In this document: one piece after another, positions 1 to 6,327 of the stretch | Layout of the letters: each line of letters opens with the position of its first letter | How positions within the stretch are numbered: position 1 is the stretch's first letter | Assembly: GCA_031279965.1 (NCBI GenBank) | Contig: JAITHM010000039.1 | Span: 1-16,418 of the forward strand | From: Spirochaetaceae bacterium | Lineage (GTDB): Bacteria; Spirochaetota; Spirochaetia; Treponematales; Breznakiellaceae | DNA length: 16,418 bases | Direction: 5' to 3' | The notes under the pieces: model-generated | Told to the model about the DNA's origin: nothing | Seen by the model: only the letters and a program-made list of their open reading frames with translations | Databases searched by the model: none | Program-made: the position numbers and the translations under genes

Positions 1-552
1 ACCTGCACGAACTATTGAAAGTTCGCTATTAATCGTTGTTTCAATATCCGTTGTGCCGAGCGCAACAGACGAGGTAGTGTTCCACGAATTCCCGTCTGAA
101 GGATCGCTTGACCAGGCAATAAGCCCACTATTGCCAACAGCAACAAATTTACCTTCAAGAAATTTGATTGCCCTGATTACCGTGTTATATTTTTTAATTG
201 ATATATCGGTTCCGGCGGCCTGTACACTAACGATGTTGTAGGGCGTTCCCCACGTACTGCCGCCGTCGGTTGACCAGGAAATCATACCTATATCACTGCC
301 GGCAACGAACATGCCATTTCCAAATGCCAGCGCGCGAACGGCACTTCCAAAAAAAGGCGGTGATGTTGAATTCATTATTACCCGCTGCCATTTGTAGGAC
401 TGTTTTGTCACAACGGTTGATATTCCCACATTTTGTTCGCTGTCAGAAGATCCTGCCGCGGAACAAGCGCCGTTTAAAATCATTACCCCTAAAAAGAGTG
501 TGTAAAACACTCCTTTGAGCTTCAGTGTTCTTTTATGTGTTGTTGTTTTCAT
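1..552 (-). CDS. Lipoprotein with BNR/photosystem-type beta-propeller repeats (partial)
   Basis: An open reading frame starts with ATG at 552 and stays open for 184 codons to the left edge, so the C-terminus is missing. The N-terminus has basic residues, a hydrophobic stretch and a relaxed spirochaete lipobox (ILNGAC, Cys30) followed by a Gly/Ser-rich linker, which predicts an exported lipoprotein. The mature part has repeats of the type 'FGNGMFVAGSDIGMISWSTDGGSTW' (residues about 75-102, shown as F-G-N-G...W-S-T-D-G-G) and again 'FLEGKFVAVGNSGLIAWSSD'. This is the pattern of BNR/YCF48-like beta-propeller blades common in treponeme surface lipoproteins. An AAGGA site lies at 563-567, ten bases before the ATG. 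It is divergent to the large lipoprotein gene at 833. The ligand or function cannot be told from sequence. Confidence in the gene is high; the fold assignment is moderate. Confidence 0.85.
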   Translation of the reverse strand, partial: MKTTTHKRTLKLKGVFYTLFLGVMILNGACSAAGSSDSEQNVGISTVVTKQSYKWQRVIMNSTSPPFFGSAVRALAFGNGMFVAGSDIGMISWSTDGGSTWGTPYNIVSVQAAGTDISIKKYNTVIRAIKFLEGKFVAVGNSGLIAWSSDPSDGNSWNTTSSVALGTTDIETTINSELSIVRAG

Positions 553-598
553 AACTGGTTTTTCCTTACGTCTAAATCCTTGTTTTTAGGTACATTGC

Positions 599-626
599 AA
601 TATACAAAAGCAGAAAAATTGGACAA
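599..626 (-). promoter_or_regulatory. Possible promoter of the BNR-type lipoprotein gene
   Basis: Read on the minus strand, TTGTCC (626-621) is followed after 16 bases by TATATT (604-599), about 47 bases before the ATG at 552. The -10 is good and the -35 weak, so this is a tentative call. Confidence 0.4.
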
Positions 627-656
627 CAAACTACTAGTTCATTTAAGAAGATAGTG

Positions 657-692
657 ATGGTGAATACTGTTGCTTTGAGCTGAAATCACCAT
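657..692. repeat. Inverted repeat, 7-bp arms, in divergent spacer
   Basis: ATGGTGA (657-663) and TCACCAT (686-692) are perfect reverse complements separated by 22 bases. It sits between the two divergent lipoprotein genes, upstream of both promoters. No T-run follows on either strand, so a terminator is unlikely. It could be an operator or chance. Confidence 0.4.
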
Positions 693-717
693 ATTTGCCG
701 CCCGTCTTGAGGTATTT

Positions 718-732
718 CGGCGGACTCCGCCG
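718..732. repeat. GC-rich palindrome
   Basis: CGGCGGACTCCGCCG is a 15-base palindrome with 7-bp arms and one central base, 35 bases upstream of the -35 box at 768. A similar GC-rich palindrome lies inside the 5' coding region at 858-874. Confidence 0.45.
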
Positions 733-767
733 TGGCAGTCAGTTCCCGATCCAAATGACCACCCCAC

Positions 768-797
768 TTGACAACTTCGCCTGAGCCGTAGTATATT
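768..797 (+). promoter_or_regulatory. Sigma70-like promoter of the poly-C lipoprotein gene
   Basis: TTGACA (768-773), an 18-base spacer, and TATATT (792-797). Transcription would start near 804, leaving a leader of about 29 bases that carries AAGGAG (821-826), six bases before the ATG at 833. Confidence 0.7.
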
Positions 798-832
798 GCA
801 CTTAAAACTTAATTTGAAATAAGGAGACTTCT

Positions 833-3463
833 ATGAAATTGACAAAATCAACCTCGGGGCGGCAATTTGCCGCCATGGATTGCCTGCCGCGGACGGCTTT
901 TAACCGGCCTCCGGTACCAATTTGCCCCCCCCCCCCCCCCAATATACTAAGACTTTTTAGCGCAGCGCTAGTTCTTTCGGCGCTGGTCTTAGGCTGCCGG
1001 GCGAGCGGTTTTGACGCATCTTCCGACGGACAAACCCAAAAATACGGACCAACCGACAAGTCGATACGCTCGTGGCAATTTATCGGCATAGACCATCCAG
1101 AGGCTGAGATTATAGACTCTGAAGACGGAACTGTGGGGGATATTACTGTGACGGTGCCTTATGGCACGAACCTTGGCAGTCTGAAGGCGGAGATAGACCT
1201 TGCCGCCCCTACGATAGCGCCGGATCCGGGCACGGCGCAGGACTACACTGCGCCTGTGGAGTTTACCGTGACACCGGAGGAAGGCGAACCCCGCGTGTAT
1301 ACGGTTACCGTAACGCACCTTCCTAATACGACGGCGGCCATCACGGATATTGACGTTACCGGCAAGACCGGCGTGGTCTGGAGCGGGCTTACCATCACAG
1401 TGAATCTGCCCTACAACACGGACATTACGGCGATCACCCCCACATTCACGTTAAGCCCGAACGCGAGTATTCTCCCCAATAACGCGCAAAACTTTTACGC
1501 CGCATCCAATAATACGATACTCTACATAGTCACGGCGGCGGACGGTACTACGAAAACCAACTACAATGTCAGGATGAATGTGGCGGCTAACAATGCCAAG
1601 AAGATCACAGGCTTTACCGTAGACAATGTAAGCACGGAAGTAAAAAACCTTATCACCACATCGATAGACGATATTCTAAACACGATAACCGTTTTCCTGC
1701 CTTCCGGGCTTTCAACAACGTTTACGCCAGATATTCAAATTGAAGGGTCGTCAGTGGCGGTTTATCCCTTCGAAAGCGATCCTGTTGATTTTTCATCCAG
1801 CAAAGTCTACAGGGTTACCGCGGCGGATAATTCAACGCGGGACTATACAGTTTCGGCGTCTGTCAAAGCACCGGCAGCGGTGACACTGACCGGTGTAACC
1901 TCGAACGGAACGTCCGCTGGCGGAGTGACCACACAGCTTACACTGAACTTTAACAATGACGTTACGACGCTTACCGCGGCGGACATTACGCTCAGCGGAG
2001 ATGGCACCTACACGAAAGGACTTCTTACCAAAGCCGGCAGTAATTCCTGGGCACTGGGGATAACGGGCACATGGCTGCAGGGGTATGCGGTACAAGTCGC
2101 AGTGGCGAATCCAATTGGATACAGCATATCAGGAAGCCCCGCAACAACCGAACTGAACCAGATAACCACGACGGTAGCCTTTGAAAACTTAACACAGAAC
2201 GGAACCACAGGCGGCTCAACTCCGACGGGTCAGATTCAGTGGGAGTTTGCGGCGAAGGTTGCCGGTTTTAGTCTTGACGATATTACCATCGGTGCAGGCG
2301 CAGGCAGCGTTGAAAAAACAGGCTTTAGTGTTACCGGCTTAAATTATACCGCCAGTATAAATGTTGTTGATAATGCCGCCGCGTCTGCCAGCCTGAGCAT
2401 AACAGTAACGCCTGCCAAACTAGGGTATACGTTTAATCCGGCTTCCCGGAACATAACAGTGTATAAAAGGTATTCGAGTATTACCTACAACAGCAACGGC
2501 GCAAGCGGTAGTGCTCCGAGTGCAACTGGACCGGTGGCATCCCACACGATTGCGGCGAACTCGCTTACCCCTCCTGAGGGAAAAGTCTTCAAGCGCTGGA
2601 ACACGCAATCGAACGATTCGGGAACGATGTTCCAGCCCGGCGGTACATACACAGGTTCTGCCGATATTACCCTTTACGCGATTTGGGCTCTGGAGAGCAC
2701 CGATCTTATGGTAAAGTTTGGGATTAAGCAGGATGGATACGGAAACAACTACGATCAGAATGATGTTACAGCCACGTTTGCTGCGGTTGCGGCGTATCTT
2801 AAAACCACGCCGCAGGAGGCCGGCTCCGGAACCAACATGTCGGTGGGCATGGTTAAGATAGGCGACTACGTGCAGTTAAAGAGCCTTTCGGTGGATAAGT
2901 ACGGTGGCCAGGGAAGCGACATTACGAACGTTGCCAATCTTAAGGTGAAGGTTGTAGGGATAAACCCATATAAGGATATTAACAGCAACGGAGCAGATTC
3001 GCACGTGGTGTTTCAGTTTGAGGATGTAGTGACAACGCGACGGATGTACTCAGACGCTCCAACCACATACGCTGCCAGCGAAATGCATACATATCTTACG
3101 GTGAATTTCCTTACCGGACTTATAGCTGCGGGGGTGCCCAATGACGCACTAGGGGCGATTAATCGTAATGTAGGAGGATCTATACTTACGGCCTCTGTCT
3201 TCTTGCCTACAGAATATGAAGTATTTGGCGCAAACACTTATGCTGCATCAGAATCAAACCAAGGGAGACTGTCTGCTTACCAAAATAATCCCAACCGGAA
3301 AAAGCTCCTGTATGGTACAAGCACTGGTACTCCGTGGTGGCTTGCCTCGCTTAGGAACAGTGGGCCGACTTTCTTTTGCAATATCAATAGCGGCGGTGGA
3401 GCAGCATTCTTCAACAATGATACAGACTACTGCGGCGTTGCTCCCGCATTCTGCATCAAGTAG
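833..3463 (+). CDS. Large modular surface lipoprotein: poly-C switch, cadherin-like repeats, InlB repeat, DUF6273/CLec-like tail
   Basis: An 876-residue protein of unknown ligand. ATG 833 has a strong AAGGAG. The first 36 residues are odd (MKLTKSTSGRQF... then five Pro from the C16 run). Only after them comes a normal lipoprotein signal, NILRLFSAALVLSALVLGC, with lipid Cys55. Residues about 78-345 hold three repeats ending in patterns like 'DGT..YTVTVT', resembling DUF5018/cadherin-like beta-sandwich domains. Residues about 346-543 look like two Ig-like domains. Residues about 545-618 form one InlB B/Listeria-Bacteroides repeat (ITYNSNG...FKRWNT...TLYAIW). Residues about 640-876 match the DUF6273 pattern (GDYVQL, SEMHTYL, SVFLPTEYEVFG, TPWWLAS, GVAPAFCIK), a C-type-lectin-like fold. 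The last 35 residues are rich in F, C, N, D and Y. It is probably surface-exposed and adhesin-like. Domain names come from pattern recognition only. Confidence 0.9.
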   Translation: MKLTKSTSGRQFAAMDCLPRTAFNRPPVPICPPPPPNILRLFSAALVLSALVLGCRASGFDASSDGQTQKYGPTDKSIRSWQFIGIDHPEAEIIDSEDGTVGDITVTVPYGTNLGSLKAEIDLAAPTIAPDPGTAQDYTAPVEFTVTPEEGEPRVYTVTVTHLPNTTAAITDIDVTGKTGVVWSGLTITVNLPYNTDITAITPTFTLSPNASILPNNAQNFYAASNNTILYIVTAADGTTKTNYNVRMNVAANNAKKITGFTVDNVSTEVKNLITTSIDDILNTITVFLPSGLSTTFTPDIQIEGSSVAVYPFESDPVDFSSSKVYRVTAADNSTRDYTVSASVKAPAAVTLTGVTSNGTSAGGVTTQLTLNFNNDVTTLTAADITLSGDGTYTKGLLTKAGSNSWALGITGTWLQGYAVQVAVANPIGYSISGSPATTELNQITTTVAFENLTQNGTTGGSTPTGQIQWEFAAKVAGFSLDDITIGAGAGSVEKTGFSVTGLNYTASINVVDNAAASASLSITVTPAKLGYTFNPASRNITVYKRYSSITYNSNGASGSAPSATGPVASHTIAANSLTPPEGKVFKRWNTQSNDSGTMFQPGGTYTGSADITLYAIWALESTDLMVKFGIKQDGYGNNYDQNDVTATFAAVAAYLKTTPQEAGSGTNMSVGMVKIGDYVQLKSLSVDKYGGQGSDITNVANLKVKVVGINPYKDINSNGADSHVVFQFEDVVTTRRMYSDAPTTYAASEMHTYLTVNFLTGLIAAGVPNDALGAINRNVGGSILTASVFLPTEYEVFGANTYAASESNQGRLSAYQNNPNRKKLLYGTSTGTPWWLASLRNSGPTFFCNINSGGGAAFFNNDTDYCGVAPAFCIK
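858..874. repeat. GC-rich palindrome inside the 5' coding region
   Basis: GGCGGCAATTTGCCGCC has 8-bp perfect arms around one central T. It lies in the atypical N-terminal extension of the large lipoprotein, where such a palindrome is unexpected. Confidence 0.6.
925..940 (+). repeat. C16 homopolymer in coding sequence (phase-variation tract)
   Basis: Sixteen consecutive C follow TTTG. The first C is the third base of a Cys codon (TGC) and the other 15 encode five Pro. With 17 C the frame reaches TAG at 958-960; with 15 C it reaches TAA at 948-950. As written the frame is open, that is, ON. Homopolymeric G/C tracts that switch genes by slipped-strand mispairing are well known, including in Treponema pallidum. 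Exact length in a consensus assembly is uncertain. Confidence 0.85.
3356..3433 (+). other. Candidate DGR variable region in the DUF6273 tail
   Basis: Of the 26 codons for residues 842-867, 20 end in C or T (AAC, AGT, ACT, TTC, TTT, TGC, AAT, ATC, AGC, GGC, GAC, TAC and so on). All of these can arise from AAY codons by changes at adenines alone. The stretch follows the WWLAS motif and ends at GVAPAFCIK, the usual place of variable regions in C-type-lectin-fold DGR targets. No template repeat or reverse transcriptase is in the window, so this remains an inference. Confidence 0.45.
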
Positions 3464-3483
3464 AGGACAGCAGACAGTTTTTG

Positions 3484-3535
3484 GCCGGTATACCGGAGTT
3501 AACGGCGCTATCTGCGCTAGATAACGTATACCGGC
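3484..3535. repeat. Long inverted repeat just after the lipoprotein stop codon
   Basis: GCCGGTATAC (3484-3493) and GTATACCGGC (3526-3535) are perfect 10-bp arms around a 32-base loop. With flanking TTTG/TAAA pairs the RNA stem reaches 14 bp including one G-U. The left arm also lies in a perfect 12-base palindrome, CCGGTATACCGG (3485-3496). T residues lie 5' and A residues 3' on both strands, the reverse of an intrinsic terminator. It begins 20 bases after the stop codon. Confidence 0.75.
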
Positions 3536-3582
3536 TAAAGCCCGAACCCCCAACACCAGAACCCTGCCCTTGTGCGGTCTGG

Positions 3583-3611
3583 TTGACGGGTAAATTTAAC
3601 TGTGGTATAGT
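3583..3611 (+). promoter_or_regulatory. Sigma70-like promoter with extended -10 for the LRR gene
   Basis: TTGACG (3583-3588), a 17-base spacer, and TATAGT (3606-3611) preceded by TGG, an extended -10. The predicted leader of about 50 bases contains the 12-base palindrome AAACTTAAGTTT at 3635-3646. Confidence 0.7.
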
Positions 3612-3668
3612 CTTTTAAGGTAAGGCGGGTTTTGAAACTTAAGTTTTGCCTGGGGATAAAGCACTATA

Positions 3669-4448
3669 ATGAAAAAACATATATACGGAGCACTGCTCCT
3701 TTTGGTAAGTGTATGCGGGGGATTACACGCGAATCAGGAGGGCGATTTCCTCGTTGAACTTGACGAAGAAGGAACAGGAGCCGTTGTAACCGGCTATATC
3801 GGCATGCTTAAAGAAGTCGTTATTCCTGCGATAATTCAAGGGGTGCCGGTAGTCAGCATCGGCAGGCCGCGCGCCGAACTGCCGCCCGAATCTGTTTTTG
3901 AAAATGCACCGGTAAAGGTAATTACAGTGGCAGTGCCGGAGGGGGTTAAGGCAATAGGCCGCAATGCCTTTGCCCGCACGTATGGGCTTACTTCGGTTGT
4001 TTTGCCAAAAAGCCTTAAAACAATCGAAGAGTATGCCTTTATGTCCTGCTGGTCGCTTCGCCGCATCGAATTGCCGCCTAATGTATCAATTATTGACAGC
4101 TGGGCATTCGCCGGCTGCGAAATGCTTGCCAGCGTATCAATGCCGGGAGTAACGGTCATAGGCCGCAACGCCTTTGACGGATGCTCAAATCTGGCGTCTC
4201 TTATCAACACAGGGCATGTTCAGACCATTTCCTACGGAGCATTTAATGGATGTAAAATCCTGCGGAATATAACATTCCCCAATGCGGTAAATATTGAAGA
4301 CCGCGCCTTTTACGGGTGTGTGCTCCTGGAAACAGTAACATTTCCGGCGCAAATCAGCTTTAGCAACGATAGTTTCCTGGGATGTAAAAAACTCACTCTT
4401 GCGACACAGGCAGCCCTTAAAAAAGCCGGATATACAGGCCGGTATTAG
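3669..4448 (+). CDS. Secreted BspA-like leucine-rich repeat protein
   Basis: A 259-residue protein. The N-terminus MKKHIYGALLLLVSVCGGLHA is a signal peptide, probably cut after LHA; the Cys in VSVC has Val at -1, a poor lipobox, so lipidation is doubtful. From about residue 80 to 245 there are roughly seven LRR_5 repeats of about 23 residues with the pattern 'IGRNAF..C..L.SV.LP', for example IEEYAFMSCWSLRRIELP and IEDRAFYGCVLLETVTFP. This is the Treponema pallidum/BspA-type LRR family, often tied to adhesion or host contact. It has its own promoter upstream and a poor ribosome site (GGGGA about 12 bases before ATG). It lies just downstream of the large adhesin-like lipoprotein and may act at the same surface, which is inference. 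The short length suggests a single LRR module without a large binding domain. Confidence 0.85.
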   Translation: MKKHIYGALLLLVSVCGGLHANQEGDFLVELDEEGTGAVVTGYIGMLKEVVIPAIIQGVPVVSIGRPRAELPPESVFENAPVKVITVAVPEGVKAIGRNAFARTYGLTSVVLPKSLKTIEEYAFMSCWSLRRIELPPNVSIIDSWAFAGCEMLASVSMPGVTVIGRNAFDGCSNLASLINTGHVQTISYGAFNGCKILRNITFPNAVNIEDRAFYGCVLLETVTFPAQISFSNDSFLGCKKLTLATQAALKKAGYTGRY

Positions 4449-4485
4449 TGCCTGTTCTCCGCTGTCGTGTAAAGGGGACGATGGT

Positions 4486-4515
4486 CTTACATTTTGAAGG
4501 GAACTGGGCTATGCT
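4486..4515 (+). promoter_or_regulatory. Possible promoter very close to the pheT start
   Basis: CTTACA (4486-4491), an 18-base spacer, and TATGCT (4510-4515). The -10 ends five bases before the pheT ATG at 4521, so the message could be leaderless. The -35 is weak. Confidence 0.35.
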
Positions 4516-4520
4516 AGGGT

Positions 4521-6266
4521 ATGCCGAAGATAGAAGTTAACGAGGAATTGTTTCGCACATTGTCAGGGTTTTCCTGGGAACGGCGCGCCGACTTGGAAGG
4601 GGCACTCAGTTGTGCAAAGGCAGAATTGGACGAAGATTCTGATAAGCATATTCCAGAAAGTGAACGTGTTTTAAAAATAGAGCTTAACGACACAAACCGG
4701 CCTGATTTATGGGGAACTGCCGGATGCGCCCGTCAGCTCCGGCTGCATCAAGGCGGAAAAATCCGGTTTTATCCGTTTTTTTCCGCACCTGGTGATATGA
4801 AAACCGCGCGCAAGCGGGTGATTATTGAAGAAAGTGTGCGGAAAGTTCGTCCCTATCTTGCCGGATTTATTGCACACGGGCGGGCAGTAAACGATACGCT
4901 CTTGCGCGACATGATTCAGACGCAGGAAAAGCTTGCGTGGAATTTTGGGCGAAAGCGCCGTACAGTTTCAATGGGGATTTATCGTACTGAAATTATCAAA
5001 TGGCCGATTTATTACCGCGCCGTTGACCCCGATTCAGTTTCGTTTGTGCCGCTCCAATGGGATACGCCGCTGACATTACGCGAGATTTTGAAACAGCATC
5101 CCAAAGGAAAAGAATATGCCTTTATTCAAGAACATGAGCCGCTTCATCCGCTTCTGATTGATTCAAAAGGCGGGATTCTTTCGTATCCGCCAATCATCAA
5201 TTCTGCTGATATTGGCGCGGTGCAGGTAAATGACAGTGATCTTTTTATAGAAATTACCGGCACCGATATTGCCGCGGTAACACTTTCCGTATCAATTATG
5301 GCATGCGATCTTGCAGATCAAGGTTACGAAGTTGAGCCGGTAGAAATCTGCTATGCTTATGAAACGGCCTTCGGAAAGAACTGGACAAGCCCGTTTTATT
5401 TTCAAGCGCCGGTATTCTGTTCATTATCCCGCATTGAAAAATTTTTGGGGAAAAAGATACCGGCAAAAGATGCCGTTGCAGCACTTGAGCGCATGGGATC
5501 GCGTGCCGAAAAAGTCCGCGATGTAGAGGCCGGCAGCGATGATGTTGTTGAAGGGGTCAAACTTTGGCCGCCGCCGTACCGTAACGACTTTCTCCACGCG
5601 GCGGATGTTGTCGAAGATGTAATGATAGGCTGTACGCTGGATGCGTTTATACCGGAGCGCCCTCACGATTTTACAATAGGCCGGCTTACCCATATAACAC
5701 TGCTCAGCCGTAAGGCAAAAGAGATACTTGTGGGGCTTGGTTTTCAAGAAATGATTTATAATTATCTGGGCTCGCAGCGCGATCTTGTTGCCAGAATGCG
5801 TGGTGACGGCGCGCAGATTATTAAGATAGCAAACCCCATGACAGAAAATTATGAATATGTGCGTGATTCTGTAATAGCATCACTCTGTGCAAGTGAAGCT
5901 GTTTCGGCACACGCGGTATATCCGCACAAGATTTTTGAAATTGGAAAAATTGCCCATCGAGACACTCACAAAAATTATCGCTGCGCAACACGGCAGTATT
6001 GCGGAGTGCTTCATGCTGAATCGACTGCGAATTTTAATACTATCGCTGCGCAAATCCAGACGCTTTTTTATTATCTTTCACGAGATTACAGCGTTACCGA
6101 GTCTGGCGACCCGCGCTTTATCCCTGGCCGTGCGGCGGAAATACAGCATAACGGAAAGTCTATTGGCGTATTTGGAGAGCTTCATCCGGAAGTGCTTGAA
6201 AATTGGGGCATAACAGTTGTCTGTGCCGCTGCTGAATTTGACCTTGATGCGTTAATTTCAGGATAA
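4521..6266 (+). CDS. pheT: Phenylalanyl-tRNA synthetase beta subunit, archaeal/eukaryal-type
   Basis: It forms, with PheS, the enzyme that charges tRNA-Phe in the cytoplasm. At 581 residues it matches the short archaeal/eukaryal-type beta chain, not the roughly 800-residue bacterial form, and it has no N-terminal EMAP-type tRNA-binding domain. The start MPKIEVNEELFRTLSG and the 'LKIELNDTNRPDLWGTAGCARQL' segment (residues about 52-73, key LNDTNRPDL) are typical. The B3/4 editing region spans about residues 100-270, B5 about 303-375 (IEKFLGKKIP, YRNDFLHAADVVEDV), and the catalytic-like fold runs to the end (IANPMTENYEYVRDSV, HKIFEIGKI). Spirochaetes are known to carry this type. pheS is not in the window. 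No clear Shine-Dalgarno fits ATG 4521: GAAGGG at 4495-4500 is too far, and AGGGT touches the ATG. Confidence 0.95.
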   Translation: MPKIEVNEELFRTLSGFSWERRADLEGALSCAKAELDEDSDKHIPESERVLKIELNDTNRPDLWGTAGCARQLRLHQGGKIRFYPFFSAPGDMKTARKRVIIEESVRKVRPYLAGFIAHGRAVNDTLLRDMIQTQEKLAWNFGRKRRTVSMGIYRTEIIKWPIYYRAVDPDSVSFVPLQWDTPLTLREILKQHPKGKEYAFIQEHEPLHPLLIDSKGGILSYPPIINSADIGAVQVNDSDLFIEITGTDIAAVTLSVSIMACDLADQGYEVEPVEICYAYETAFGKNWTSPFYFQAPVFCSLSRIEKFLGKKIPAKDAVAALERMGSRAEKVRDVEAGSDDVVEGVKLWPPPYRNDFLHAADVVEDVMIGCTLDAFIPERPHDFTIGRLTHITLLSRKAKEILVGLGFQEMIYNYLGSQRDLVARMRGDGAQIIKIANPMTENYEYVRDSVIASLCASEAVSAHAVYPHKIFEIGKIAHRDTHKNYRCATRQYCGVLHAESTANFNTIAAQIQTLFYYLSRDYSVTESGDPRFIPGRAAEIQHNGKSIGVFGELHPEVLENWGITVVCAAAEFDLDALISG

Positions 6267-6327
6267 CTGAAGTGCAGGTTATTTCAATTAGATGCTTAAC
6301 AAAGGATAAACAAAAAAGGAAAAAAAT

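Larger units (their letters stand above)
693..929 (+). repeat. Three dispersed copies of a 10-base word
   Basis: ATTTGCCGCC occurs at 693-702 and 865-874. A copy with one change, ATTTGCCCCC, occurs at 920-929 and leads directly into the C16 run. The copies flank the divergent promoter region and the odd N-terminal extension. Confidence 0.4.

Noticed and set aside
53..518. Plus-strand ORFs at 53-241 and 270-518
   Set aside because: They are antisense shadows of the minus-strand lipoprotein, which has a signal peptide and recognisable repeats.
802..1089. Minus-strand ORF running through the C16 tract as poly-Gly
   Set aside because: It lies opposite the start of the large lipoprotein, crosses its promoter region and resembles no protein.
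3484..3535. Inverted repeat read as an intrinsic terminator
   Set aside because: T residues precede and A residues follow the stem on both strands, the wrong order for termination.
4511..4540. Nine-codon ORF overlapping the pheT start, with GAAGGG at 4495-4500
   Set aside because: It has a fair ribosome site but is too short to support; it could be a leader peptide, with no evidence of Phe codons (it has none).
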